Positions 1 to 9,480 are shown, counted from the stretch's first letter. The stretch: 21,055 nucleotides of DNA from Jimgerdemannia flammicorona (GCA_003990745.1 RBNI01001732.1:1-21055), one strand, 5' to 3'. Program-made: numbers and translations. Notes: generated by a model from the sequence alone, not told the origin.

Positions 1-583
1 AAAAAAAAAAAAAAAAGCACGAGACTACGAAAATACAAGAGGTAATACACATGTCAATAGAACAATGACTCAAAGACGTAAGTAACTGCTTCGCCGTTTT
101 TATACGAATGTTAAGCGTGCGAGATTCTTTGCAGACTGGTTTTCATCAAATGGCGCTAAACTCCCAGTTTTTCAAACAAGGCATACGATTTCTAGCGAAC
201 GGCAAAAAGGCACAGTTCCACTACATAACGGCGCAGCCTCCCTTAGCATGAGCCTATGGACCAAAAAGAAAAGTGGGTAACGTGTTGGGAGTTTTCACCA
301 AAAAAACATGCACCATGTAAATTCTTGCCTTCATCCCGCGGCCCAACTACTCACCGGACCCAATTCTCGTTCCACATGCACTTGCCGTATTCTGGTTTCT
401 GCCCGAAGCAGGTCGTAAACTTGTCGCCAGTGCGGACCCTTTTCTTGCATCGCGGCACGCACATCCTCCAAATCTGACGGTATATGGCCTTGAGGCTTGA
501 GGAGAGTGAAATATTGAACGAGTCTATGATTGCGTGAAGATGGAAATAGCACGCGTTTCGTGTAAGTTGGGTGAGCAGGTTAT
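1..583. other. Gene-free 3' flank of the kinase-like gene
   Basis: The stretch opens with a run of 16 A, which probably marks an assembly edge, and continues as ordinary moderate-GC sequence. Several short open frames overlap one another on both strands (for example minus-strand frames covering 331-653), but none shows a recognisable domain and they overlap the end of the kinase-like gene. One minus-strand frame (351-653) could be a downstream exon if that gene has a further intron near its end, but I see no splice signal strong enough to claim it. Confidence 0.4.
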
Positions 584-2110
584 TTAGATGGCTGAGGGCG
601 GGGATGCCGTTCGAAAAGAAACAACCGCCAACATAAGGTACCTTTTCAGACACGCGAAAGAAACGAAGTAACTGAAGTGGTCAATGTCAAAGCCGTCGGT
701 TGTGGTGCCACTCCATAGTTTGCTATATTCCAATTTGAATGCTTCGGCCGTCTCGGCCGAGGCTACGTCGGTCGTCTTCAACATCATGTATGTCCAGGCA
801 AAGTCCAAGCGATAGTCATCAAAATCCTTGCCTATTGCAGTGATATGTGAAGTAGTCAAAAATAAGTGGGAAACACATAATAAGTAGTCAAATAATGAAA
901 ACCGGGGATTGATATGGAAAATGCCATTACCTGCCCAATCGATGATGATATGCTTTCCGATGCCTTTATCCGAGGGACACAAAATGTTCGAGGGTACGAA
1001 ATCCCCATGACAAATAACAACGCGAGGAACAATCTTTTTCACTCTTCTTTTCAACCATTGAAACCATGACGTAAAAAGGTGAGGGAAAACATTTTCGGTA
1101 GAACTCTTTAGCATCTGCAGTTTGTTAATAAGCACCTCAGGATTTTCGCCATCCCTCCAGAATGCAGAATGTGTGTAATCTTTCCAGTTCAAACGGTGTA
1201 AGTTGTACAGCAGGGCGGCCATGGTTTTAGCGAGCTCCACCGTATTGCGTTCTTGCTGTTCCAACGTGCTGGCAGCGGCAACCTCGGCCATAATGATCAC
1301 ATGCTTTTTCCACGGCGAGCGCGTCATGTCGGAAAATTGAATTGGCCGTGGCACCTCGAGAAATCCTCTCTCGTTGAGTTCTGTCAGCATCATCCACTCG
1401 TTCTCCCTCTTCTTCTTAGCCTCCGCAGGGTCGCCCTTGTATATTTTGACAATCAACCTTTCCTCGGGGCCCTTGTTAGGCGCGATTGTCACACGAAACA
1501 TGCTCGAGTCCCAGAAGACCAGCTCTTGACTGACGTCCTCCAAGCGCTTTACTTGAGACCCCGACGGGAAGAATGGAAATTGCTGGAAAAACTTCTGCAT
1601 TTCTTGAATGTTGTACCGGCTTTTCGGTCCCGGAGCCGGCACTAGTGCAGCCTGACCTTTCTTGCCTGCTGCCGCTGACGGGTCTTTGTCTGCGCGACCG
1701 TGTGCAGCGCGATCATCGCCAGCGCGGCCGTGCGTACCGCGCTCATTGCCAGCGCGGCCATACCCAGCGCGGCCATGCCCAGCCCGGTTATGGTCAGCGC
1801 GACCATGGCCATGATCAGCGCGACCATGGCCATGATCAACGCGACCATGGCCATGATCGGCGCGACCATGGCCATGATCAGCGCGGGCATGGGGAGTCTG
1901 GTCACTAGCGGCGCGGCGGCCGTGAGTAGCGCGGTTATCAGATCTGCGGGCATAACCAATGTCGCGTCCACGGCGGTCCTCCTCCCAGTCAGGTTGCCGA
2001 TAGTCTTCGTCATCAGGTTGGTCCCAGTCATCGTCACTGCCGTCATAGCTACTCCGTTGACTATCTGACGGGCTCGGGAGACTTGCTTTCTTCGCTTTCG
2101 ATCTCCCCAT
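584..2110 (-). CDS. Aminoglycoside phosphotransferase / choline-kinase-like protein with repetitive N-terminus
   Basis: A 508-codon frame. Residues 1-165 are low complexity: an acidic Asp/Ser stretch at about 22-45, then tandem His-Gly-His-Gly-Arg-Ala-Asp units at about 76-140. The kinase-like fold follows. VKIYK at 221-225 supplies the probable ATP-binding lysine, ENEW at 237-240 fits helix C, HGDFVPSN at 368-375 is the catalytic loop (Asp370, Asn375), and IIDWAG at 389-394 replaces DFG. This HGDxxxxN...DW pattern is that of the APH/choline kinase superfamily. The substrate cannot be told; fungal members are mostly uncharacterised. The ATG sits in a good context (A at -3, G at +4) and follows a pyrimidine-rich leader. 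A 45-nt in-frame intron at 832-876 is likely, giving about 493 residues. The last 15-20 residues look unlike the rest, so a further 3' intron is possible. This is the only host gene I can support in the window. Confidence 0.8.
   Translation of the reverse strand: MGRSKAKKASLPSPSDSQRSSYDGSDDDWDQPDDEDYRQPDWEEDRRGRDIGYARRSDNRATHGRRAASDQTPHARADHGHGRADHGHGRVDHGHGRADHGHGRADHNRAGHGRAGYGRAGNERGTHGRAGDDRAAHGRADKDPSAAAGKKGQAALVPAPGPKSRYNIQEMQKFFQQFPFFPSGSQVKRLEDVSQELVFWDSSMFRVTIAPNKGPEERLIVKIYKGDPAEAKKKRENEWMMLTELNERGFLEVPRPIQFSDMTRSPWKKHVIIMAEVAAASTLEQQERNTVELAKTMAALLYNLHRLNWKDYTHSAFWRDGENPEVLINKLQMLKSSTENVFPHLFTSWFQWLKRRVKKIVPRVVICHGDFVPSNILCPSDKGIGKHIIIDWAGNGIFHINPRFSLFDYLLCVSHLFLTTSHITAIGKDFDDYRLDFAWTYMMLKTTDVASAETAEAFKLEYSKLWSGTTTDGFDIDHFSYFVSFACLKRYLMLAVVSFRTASPPSAI
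832..876 (-). other. Probable 45-nt in-frame intron
   Basis: On the minus strand the segment begins GTGTTT and ends CAATAG, with a possible branch site TTTGAC inside. Its length is a multiple of three and it has no stop, so the frame reads through it. The 15 residues it would encode (413-427, VSHLFLTTSHITAIG) are hydrophobic and interrupt an otherwise charged segment. Removing it joins FDYLLC to KDFDDYRLDFAW, which reads better for this family. Inference only; no transcript is available. Confidence 0.55.
1795..1886. repeat. Coding minisatellite, 21-bp unit
   Basis: Four head-to-tail 21-bp units (starts at 1795, 1816, 1837, 1858) plus a partial fifth, nearly identical and rich in GCGACCATGG. 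They encode the HGHGR(A/V)D heptads of the kinase-like protein on the minus strand. More decayed, shorter GCGCGGCCATG-type units continue to about 1710. The unit is a whole number of codons, so copy-number change would keep the frame. Confidence 0.9.
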
Positions 2111-2260
2111 TGTCGTTCAGGGTGGATATGCTATTATTGTTGTTTGCGTTGGGAGTTGGAGAGGAGAATGAAGGAAAGCGATTTGATAAATCTCGTTTCG
2201 CTTTAAAAAAAATTCCCATGTCATGTTTTCGCACGAGACAATATTTTTATTATTAATTTA
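2111..2260 (-). promoter_or_regulatory. Leader and putative promoter of the kinase-like gene
   Basis: Reading on the minus strand towards the ATG there is a T-rich/TTTAAA segment (about 2200-2212), then a C/T-rich tract (about 2140-2175) and the start codon at 2110. Pyrimidine-rich tracts just upstream of start codons are common in filamentous fungal promoters. No specific factor site is claimed. Confidence 0.35.
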
Positions 2261-3623
2261 GCCTTAAGACCAATAGTGGAAATGTGACAGCACTCACAAA
2301 GTAGAACCCCAAATCATGTCTGTAGGCAAAGCTCACGTGCTCACGTTGCCAGATGTAATTGCCAATCCAATGAGACTTTGCAGCATAGAGCAGGTGCTTA
2401 ATCGCATGTCAAACAGTAGTGTTCGGGTGTTTGAGCCGATCGCAAAAGGTCTTGGGGCCTTGTGCCCAGTCTTGTGGCCTTGTGACCATAGTAGAGTCTG
2501 TGATGCAGTTTCAGTTGAGTTAAAGTATTGAGTCGATAGTCATACGGCTGAACACGAGACGCATGTAGCCTGGATGTGATGTCATCATTAATTCTTTCAG
2601 CGACAGGTTGTCTGAACGTGTGACGGCTAATTTACCCACATCGCATTGCCTGATGCTTTACATATTTCTCCATGACACTCAAATTGTCAAGCACAATCAC
2701 CCCATTTGTTTCAAATGGAGCGGAACGATTGTGCATAATCAAATATGTCGCGGGCAGTGTATCTCTGGGTTGTCCGTAAATAATGCTAACATGCGAGGTT
2801 GACTGCACACAATGCAGGAGTGGGCTGTGTGGAAAACTAGTTTGCTCGATCCGGCTAAACTCTCTCTGCCATGAGGTCGATCTAATGTAGCGCTCAAATT
2901 ACCATCTTTCAGACTGCCGCAGCATATCACGATAATTAAAAATTCGCCTCGTAAGCTATTCTTAGTAACAGCGCGGCTTCCAGAGGATCAAACTTTAGGT
3001 TGTTCCGATCTGCCTTTCTTCTGTTTGTCAAGCAGGATTGCCATCCGTTGTCCTGTCCTATCTACCCCGTCTAAGTCAAACATATTTGACCACGTTCGCG
3101 CATAGCATTTGGTACACCGGACCTTCACCTGATATGTATATGACTGGCTACCAATATACAGCGGACTCTTTGTGAGCCAGATTCAAATAATAAGATTATA
3201 TTGTATGAATATGCATCCACTTTTCTGCTTCCTTTGTGTGGGTAGGAGGTTGAGGAAATAGGTTCCCTGACGGGCTAGGTAGGTTTTGATGCAAGCATGA
3301 AACTAATTTTTCAATACGTAAAATGCTATGAAAACAAACTACTCTTATGAGGGGTTGAAACTGACCGCTCAATGGTTTCCTCCGAATAATGGCTAATAAT
3401 CTCTATTGGTTATTGATGCGGTCTTTTAGTCTCTTCACGACCTGATAACCTGATGATAAACAATGCACTCGGAGGTTCCTCCTCCAGACTTGCTTGATGG
3501 GGCCTTGGCTTTTTATATTTGCCAATTAGCCAACTAGAGGTTTTATTATTGATGTATAATGTTAGCTATAGTTAGCCGATCTATCCTCTCATCTGATACA
3601 ATCAATCTAACAATTCAAGGTCA

Positions 3624-3645
3624 TGTGTGTGTGTGTGTGTGTGTG
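3624..3645. repeat. (TG)11 microsatellite
   Basis: Eleven uninterrupted TG dinucleotides in non-coding sequence. Confidence 0.95.
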
Positions 3646-3792
3646 TTTGCTACTTTTTTATGAGTCACAAGGCAGACACCTCATAGACCAGTAGAAATAA
3701 TAATTATTTGTGGTAGATATAAGTAACAGGTAATGCAGAAGTATGTTAGCGGAAAATGTACTTCTTTTTGACATTAAAGGTCATCAAAAAGC

Positions 3793-3814
3793 AAAAAAAA
3801 AAAAAAAAAAAAAA
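3793..3814. repeat. A22 homopolymer tract
   Basis: Twenty-two consecutive A in non-coding sequence. A matching insertion duplication was looked for but not seen, so it need not be a retroposed tail. Confidence 0.9.
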
Positions 3815-4341
3815 CACTCGTATGCCACACATCAGCGTAGTTGTCTCGTAGATGACGGATCAACCAATCCATAAAATCCATAAATGGATAAAGTCTTTAT
3901 ACTCCAGAAATAAATACGGGAAAAATGTTCGTGATAATATCGATGGTAAATCAAGAATTTTTAGAGTTTGTCTGTATCGTGGCTGTCATGGAATATGTGG
4001 TATATACGCTACGAAAGTAAGCATGCTCCAATGCATTGAAATTCGCAATGCTGTAAATGCGAATCAAGATGCGGAGAGGCGAAGTTAAAAACGAGACTAT
4101 CAAATCGTTTCTAACGTGTCTCCTGATCAATATTCTAAAGGTACTAGGTTCCGGAACTCGGGTTCAGCCCAGCTCCATCGCCTTCTTAACATCCTAACGC
4201 AGCTCGTCAACTTCAGGTGTCTGTACCTCGGCGCGCTTTGGCCGATGACGTTGGTGATGTTGACTGAGTTGTCTGTATTCATGGTGGATTCCTTAAGAGA
4301 AGCTTGCTCATAGGTGAGAGTAACTTCTGCTACTACCAAAT

Positions 4342-4864
4342 TGTAATAAAACTATATGCTGATAGAATTAATATGTTGCAGATAATCAAGATGACTATCA
4401 GCCCTAAGTTCTGAGATCTTGAGAGAAAACACTAAGTTCCAATTGCCTGTTGTGACAGTGTAGTCCAAGTATCACTTTCAGGTTCTTGTGCTAGCAGAGG
4501 TATCATGCTTGTATCCCAAGTTGATCAGGCTTGGAATTATTAATAAGTTGGGTCTGAGGCTTCTTGATAAGAATACTTCTTTATTCTTATATTTAAGAAA
4601 AGCAGAGCTAAGGTTACAATATACTCAGTACAGAGGATATTTATATATATTTGAAGCTATAACTAAATATAGTATATTGAGTATATCTATATATAGTTAT
4701 ATATACTATATATGGTATTTATGACTGCTTGTTGAAATTCTATTGAAATTTTCATTGGAAATTCCAGTAGCTTATTAGTAGTATTTATGACTACTCATTG
4801 GAAATTCTGTTGAAATTTCTATTAAAATTTTCAGTAGCTTGTTAGTATATAACAAACTATTACA
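4342..4864. repeat. Candidate solo LTR (family D)
   Basis: The segment begins TGTAAT and ends ATTACA, a perfect 6-bp inverted terminal match of the TG...CA type. A second copy of its first ~160 bp lies at 20821-20980 in the same orientation, and that copy starts TATAAT, a TG-to-TA change at the same first bases. The 5-bp word CAAAT flanks it at 4337-4341 and again at 4863-4867; the second occurrence overlaps the last two bases of the proposed LTR, so either the end is off by two or the match is chance. No primer site or coding region of its own adjoins it. Its left end is also the point where the AT-rich region begins. Confidence 0.6.
4715..4847. repeat. 66-bp tandem duplication inside the solo LTR
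   Basis: Two imperfect copies, starting at 4715 and 4781, both beginning GTATTTATGACT and both ending with a CAGTAGCTTRTTAGTA-like segment. They differ mainly by transitions and one small rearrangement. Confidence 0.75.
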
Positions 4865-4972
4865 AATTTGTTATTATATTAGTTTATGATAGTTCTAGTA
4901 AGTTTTCTACTAGTATATAGTTATAATTATTTATCTTTAAGATAAAAAACAGACTGGTCATTATATATATAT
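4865..4972. other. AT-rich spacer left of element A
   Basis: About 108 bp of A/T-rich sequence between the solo LTR and element A's 5' LTR, ending in an (AT)n run. The run makes any target-site duplication of element A unreadable: TATAT occurs at 4968-4972, and TATAT also occurs one base away from the other end of the element. Confidence 0.5.
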
Positions 4973-5469
4973 TGTGACAATTGATCTGAATTAGTAATAT
5001 GAATCAGAGGAATAGATATTTGATTGTAATACCTGAATCTGATTTCCAAATATAGTATAGTCTTACAAATAGTAGTCATATTTCACAAACATAAAAACTT
5101 TAACAAATGTTAAAGTATTTGCAAATATCAAAAATTTTATAGATATTAAAGTTTTGACAATTATCAAAGATTTAACAGATGTTAAAGATTAATACTTATG
5201 AAAAATGACTTACAGGAAATATAGTCATAACTTAGATACCTTATAGCTAGTAAACTTATATAAATATCTCTAGTATTTAGAGTGAATAAACCTTAGATTG
5301 AAATAGTTCAAAGTAAAGAGAAAGTAAGAGAACTAGTAAGCCTGCAGGCAGATATACTTTGAATTCATCCATCCTTATATTCTGAGAACTCTACAGAGTC
5401 AAAGAAGATCAAGTTTTCAAGATATAGAAATTCAACATACTTATATAGTTATGTGTCTGCTATATTACA
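4973..5469 (+). repeat. Element A 5' LTR
   Basis: It starts TGTGACA and ends TATTACA; the termini fit TGT...ACA inverted ends with one transition. It aligns along its whole length with 11248-11742, nearly all differences being A/G or C/T. It contains the short palindromes described separately and an AATAAA at about 5284. Confidence 0.9.
5098..5115. repeat. Palindrome in element A LTR
   Basis: CTTTAACA and TGTTAAAG form 8-bp perfect arms around AA. A related half-palindrome follows at about 5170-5190 (TTTAACAGATGTTAAAG), with degenerate versions between. The same palindrome is unchanged in the 3' LTR at 11372-11389 although neighbouring bases have mutated. Confidence 0.8.
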
Positions 5470-5524
5470 ACTTAGTACTTATTGACTGGTAATTCAAGAT
5501 AAATTCCTCACTTTTAAGCTAAAC
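5470..5524 (+). promoter_or_regulatory. Element A leader and presumed primer-binding region
   Basis: It follows the 5' LTR directly. It matches the leader of element B (19004-19057, minus strand) almost base for base apart from transitions, through the block ending CACTTTTAAGCT. A TGG-like start for a tRNA primer match occurs about 14 nt in, but I could not assign a tRNA. Confidence 0.6.
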
Positions 5525-5583
5525 AATGAACAACTGCTACCACCTGAACAACTATATAAATTAAATCAAGATATCCAGATAAG

Positions 5584-6720
5584 ATAGATATAAGATCACT
5601 AGTATTCTACAGATATATTTTAGATAAATTAATTATCACATTCATTAATGACTTTAAGTAGTATACTGCTGTAAGAACTCTGATAGTAAGACAGCAAGTA
5701 GCTCTCATATCCTTCAGTCTCTGAGGACTAGTAAGAGCAGTATTCACAGCTACAACCTATGTGGGAAATAATGATAATACTATACTAGTAGTATAGAAGA
5801 CCTGGCTCTGAACTACCTACTATATAGATGAGATTAAGAAAGCCCTAAAGGATTAGCTCAATACAATATATCAAGGAATGAGTGAGGATCCAAATATATT
5901 CTATACCAGAATTCAATATCAAATAATTTTTATAGATTATACTGCTGCTATCTGAGATTAAGTAGCAGAAGTAATCTTTATGAAAAGAGTCTACCTAAAG
6001 ATAACTCTGGCTATCTGCTTATTATCAGTAGTCCTGGATCTAGTATAAAAGATCACCTATACTTAGTAATACTAGATAGCTAGACATCTACAAGACTATG
6101 CAATGGAAAAAGTTATTAGAGTCAGAATTAAAGCACTCAAGACAACTAGCATAATTCCTACTATAGTGATTAATTGAAACACACCTCAGCTAAGAGCTAT
6201 AGAGCAATAGAGAAATAGTGACTCTATGGAGGAACTTACTAAGAAATTTGTAGAAATAACTGCCTATCTAGGAGATATAATAAAGGAAATTAGAGAAAGA
6301 GACTGCTGTCCAGTTCAGAAGTTTACTATTATCTCAGACAAGAAGAGAGATACCTACTATACCTATGGAGAAGAAGGCTACTACTCATATAAATATATGA
6401 GCAAAATCAAGTATAAGGTCCAGTTAAGCAATATTACTTGAAATAAGAAATAGGCCAACACTATTACCTTTGAGAAGATTGGAGAATTGAAGGAAGAAGA
6501 ATGGAAAGCCTATCCTACTGAGACTGTCAAAAAGAATATCTACAAGTAATCCTATAAGAGACCACCAGAGAGATCTAAGAAGAACTCTATGGAAAAATAA
6601 ATAGAGACTATTACAAAAAGCTAAGTTGAAGAAATAGATCAAGATATATATAGAACTGGAACAGATTATTCAAGATATCATTTGAGAAATTACTCTAACT
6701 AGTAAAGAAGAAAAGAAGAA
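5584..6720 (+). pseudogene. gag: Element A gag (capsid and zinc-knuckle remnant)
   Basis: Alignment with element B's Gag puts the original start at 5584-5586, now ATA instead of ATG. Matching blocks include TFINDF (B: TFIEDF), TTYYIDEIKKALKD (B: TTYYTEEIKQALKD) and SEDPNIFYTRI (B: SEDPNSFYTRI). Several in-frame stops are present. A 71-codon open stretch survives at 6226-6441 and contains the former CCHC knuckle at 6355-6396, in which all four metal ligands are now tyrosine codons. Gag would bind and package element RNA; this copy could not make the knuckle. Confidence 0.85.
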
Positions 6721-6954
6721 GAAGTTTTACAAAACTAAGATCTTCAAGTATAATATCTTCAAGGATCTCAGCCAACAAAAGGTCAATATAACTTTTGGAC
6801 AACTAGTAGAAATACCCATGTTCAGATAGCAAATGAGATATAGACTTACTGAGATAACTAAAAAGTAAGGTTGGAAGATAACTGAGGCCAAGAAGACTCT
6901 GGAGAAAAAAGTAAAGACAATTACAAGACCTCAGTCTATATAATCTATCAGATT

Positions 6955-7270
6955 GAAGATAGAATCTTTGAAGCTATCATTGATATCAGAGCAGGAGGAT
7001 GTCTTCTCAGCAAGAAAGCAGTAGATCACCTAGGTTGAGAGATTGAAAAAGTAATCAAATTAGTATTCATTATAGCAGATAGTATAAGAGCCACATCTCT
7101 AGGAAAGATCTGAAATGTTTCCATCAAGTTCAGAGGAGCAACAATCTCAGTAAATATGATTATAACCAATGCAATCAACTATGATATCCTTATCAGCAAC
7201 CAGTGGCTTCATAAAGCTAGAGCAATAATTGACCTAAATGCCTAGAAGATATAGATCATTTACTGATATC
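6955..7270 (+). pseudogene. Element A aspartic protease remnant
   Basis: The frame reads FEAIIDIRAGGCLLSKKA, against FNAIIDTGAGGCLMSKKT in element B. The DTG active-site triad is DIR here (6982-6990), explained by ACT-to-ATC-type and GGN-to-AGA transitions. Further downstream NYDILISNQWLHKARAIIDL matches B closely and is even better preserved, keeping the W that is a stop in B. The protease would cut the Gag-Pol polyprotein; this one lacks its catalytic triad. Confidence 0.85.
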
Positions 7271-7679
7271 AGAAGATGTGAATTTTTATCAACATCAACA
7301 AAAAAGTACTGCCTGAGATAGAGAAAGAAGAAAGTGAGCGAGAAGAAGTCTATAAGATGACTATTCAGAAAAAGAAGAAGAAAGTTAGATGGATCAGTAA
7401 AGAGGACTGATATAAGAAGATTACAGAAGGATATATACTACAAGGAGTCTGCCCTTATAGAATCAAGATGTACTATATAGAGTATGTCAATAATTGCTAT
7501 CAGTATACTAGTAGTATCGAGAAGATCTACCATAAAAAAAAAACAGAAGGCTCTTAAAAAGCAGGTAAGAGAAGATAAGAAGGAAGAAGAGAATAATGAA
7601 TCACTAGCCCTCCTGGAAGACAGTAATGATGAAGAATAAATCAAGGTTAAGATTTAGAGGATCTACTCTAATATAGTTC

Positions 7680-8090
7680 TACCAGAATATAAGTCAGAGA
7701 ATGTAGCTGAAATAGATATCACTACAGTAGAAGAAACTATACTTGAGTTCCAGATAACTACCTTACTTATAACTAATCTAGAGATGATCATTCTAAAAGA
7801 CTATATTGAAATTCTCAAGACAAGAAGCAGTCTGACCAAGAGTGAGATTATTATTAAAGGAGAAGTTATTAATTTAGATTATATTAGAGAAATACTACTT
7901 ATTACTAAGAATTATAACCCCACAATTCTATTTCCAATCAAGAAGAACTGACTAGTATAGATATTAATCTTTCCAGTTCTTCAGCCAAGGATTATAGAAG
8001 TCAAGAAGTTGGAAGAAACAGAGAGAGGAAGGAAGGAATTCAGATCTATAGAAAGAGGAGTATTTGTCAGTACCAAGATCACTGAATTAG
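7680..8090 (+). pseudogene. Element A dUTPase remnant
   Basis: It aligns with the intact dUTPase of element B. Motif 1 reads AEIDITT, motif 2 KTRSSLTKSEI, motif 3 GEVINLDYIREI (catalytic D of VIDPDY now N, conserved G now R), motif 4 has a stop and has lost the DRISQ core, and motif 5 reads RGRKEFRSIERG against RGEQGFGSTGRG. The changes are G-to-A and C-to-T transitions. It sits between protease and RT as in B and in a different register from the protease, so at least one indel lies between them. Confidence 0.8.
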
Positions 8091-9480
8091 ATCACAAGAA
8101 GGAGAAAACTATAAACAAGCATAGCTATACTATTGGAAATAAATTCCTATTCAAGAAGGAACTCAAGAAGATACTCTATAAATTCAAGGATATTCTGGCC
8201 ACAGATTTTAAGGATATTAAAGAAAAAATCCCACACTACTATCATGATATAGATATAGAAGACACTGAACCAATCTATCAAAAAGTAAAACCAATCTCAC
8301 CAACCTACTGTAAATGGCTCAGAGAAGAAATCAAGCAGATGGAAGAAGCTAATATTATCAAAGAAGTCAGCAGTCCTTAGACTTCACCAGTTATACTGGT
8401 TCTGAAGAAAGAAAACAAACCAGGAGAATTTACTCCAAGACTCTGTACTGATTATAAAAAGCTCAATCTGGCTACTAAGAAGGATTGTCAACTACTGTCA
8501 CTCATCAGTGATATCCTTGTAACCCTAGGAGACAAAGCACAGTACTTATAGTACCTTAGACTTATATTCAGAATTCTATCAAATTGATCTCACAGAAGCA
8601 GTAAGTGAGAAGTCAGCCTTCATTACTCCAGATAAAATTTATGTCTACCTAAGAATATCATTTGGAATATACAATGCACTAGCAAGCTTCCAGTGAATGA
8701 TGAACAAAATCTTCTGCTATAATATAGAAAGATAGATGATGATCTATGTAGATAATATTATAATTTATAGTAAAATAGCTGAGGAATATCTATAGTATAT
8801 CTAGTAGATAATAGAGAAATTAAAGAAGCATAGTCTTTATATCAAGTCTAAGAAGTACAAGTTTACAAAAATTGAGATCTTCTATCTTAGCCATATTATT
8901 AATTGAGATGAAATACATATGGACCCTCTCAAGATTCAAGCAGTAGTAGCATACTTAAGGCCCACTACTGTCACTAAAGCCTAAGTCTTTATGGGACTTA
9001 TCTCTTACTATCACAGATTTATCAAAGGATTCTCCAATATTGCAGACTCAATCTACAAATTTAACAAGAAGAATATCAAGTTCCAATAGACTGGTAGGTA
9101 ATAAAAAGTATTTGATGAACTCAAAATCAGACTGACTCAAGCACTCATCCTCAGAAGACCCAATTGGACTCAAGAATTCATCCTGCAGACAGATGTAAGT
9201 ACATAAGAACTAAGAGTAGTCTTGGCTTAGAAGAAAGATAAAGTAGAATATACAATCACATATCTCAGCCAAGGAATCTGAGGAGCTAAAAAAGAGTATG
9301 AATCTGATAAGTTAGAATATCTTACATTATCTGAGCTATAGAGAAGTTCTACTACTATCTTATAGAAAGACACTTCACTATCTAGACAGACCACTCAGCT
9401 CTCACTTAGCTACTGACCACTGAGTAACTTAAAGGAATCTATATTAGATAGATTATGTGAAGTTGCAAGCCTATGATGTA
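8091..9480 (+). pseudogene. Element A reverse transcriptase and RNase H remnant
   Basis: Recognisable RT blocks: SPVILVLKKENKPG, LCTDYKKLN, TLDLYSEFYQIDL, then YVDN (8745-8756) where the catalytic box is normally YVDD, and LISYYHRFIKGFSN. Next comes an RNase H remnant with LILRRPNW and a TDVST block in place of TDAS. Many TAG/TGA stops interrupt it. An extra T near 8546-8549 shifts the frame just before TLDLYS, and a further shift lies in RNase H near 9330. The longest surviving open stretch is 8009-8380, joining the end of dUTPase to the start of RT. Confidence 0.85.

Larger units (their letters stand above)
2261..4341. other. Intergenic moderate-GC region, no gene seen
   Basis: About 2 kb between the kinase-like gene and the repeat block. 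The longest open frames (65-78 codons at 2316, 2608, 3852, 4116 and a minus frame at 4127-4339) carry no recognisable motif, and some overlap on opposite strands. I found no tRNA-like cloverleaf by eye. Two simple repeats lie here and are listed separately. The region is not visibly RIP-damaged: CpG and CpA are still common, unlike the sequence right of 4342. Confidence 0.5.

Noticed and set aside
1..25. Poly-A followed by GCACGAG, like the adapter GGCACGAG of cDNA libraries
   Set aside because: Only seven bases match, the upstream GAATTC is absent, and GCACGAGAC recurs at about 2231 in ordinary sequence. The rest of the window is clearly genomic.
1573..2068. Overlapping frames in the repeat part of the kinase-like gene (plus 1573-1908, plus 1700-2068, minus 1642-2046)
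   Set aside because: They are shadows created by the 21-bp repeat, which is open in all registers. Only the 508-codon frame continues into a conserved domain.
4116..4339. Small open frames on both strands just before the LTR, possibly a gene cut by the insertion
   Set aside because: No motif or recognisable family, and overlapping frames on opposite strands cannot both be real. There is not enough to call a gene fragment.
4968..4972. Target-site duplication of element A (TATAT / ATATA)
   Set aside because: Both flanks are AT runs, so a match arises by chance and cannot be placed to the base.
5093..5195. A/T palindromes and short repeats read as a CRISPR-like array
   Set aside because: Units are degenerate and unevenly spaced with no distinct spacers, they lie in an LTR, and the genome is fungal.
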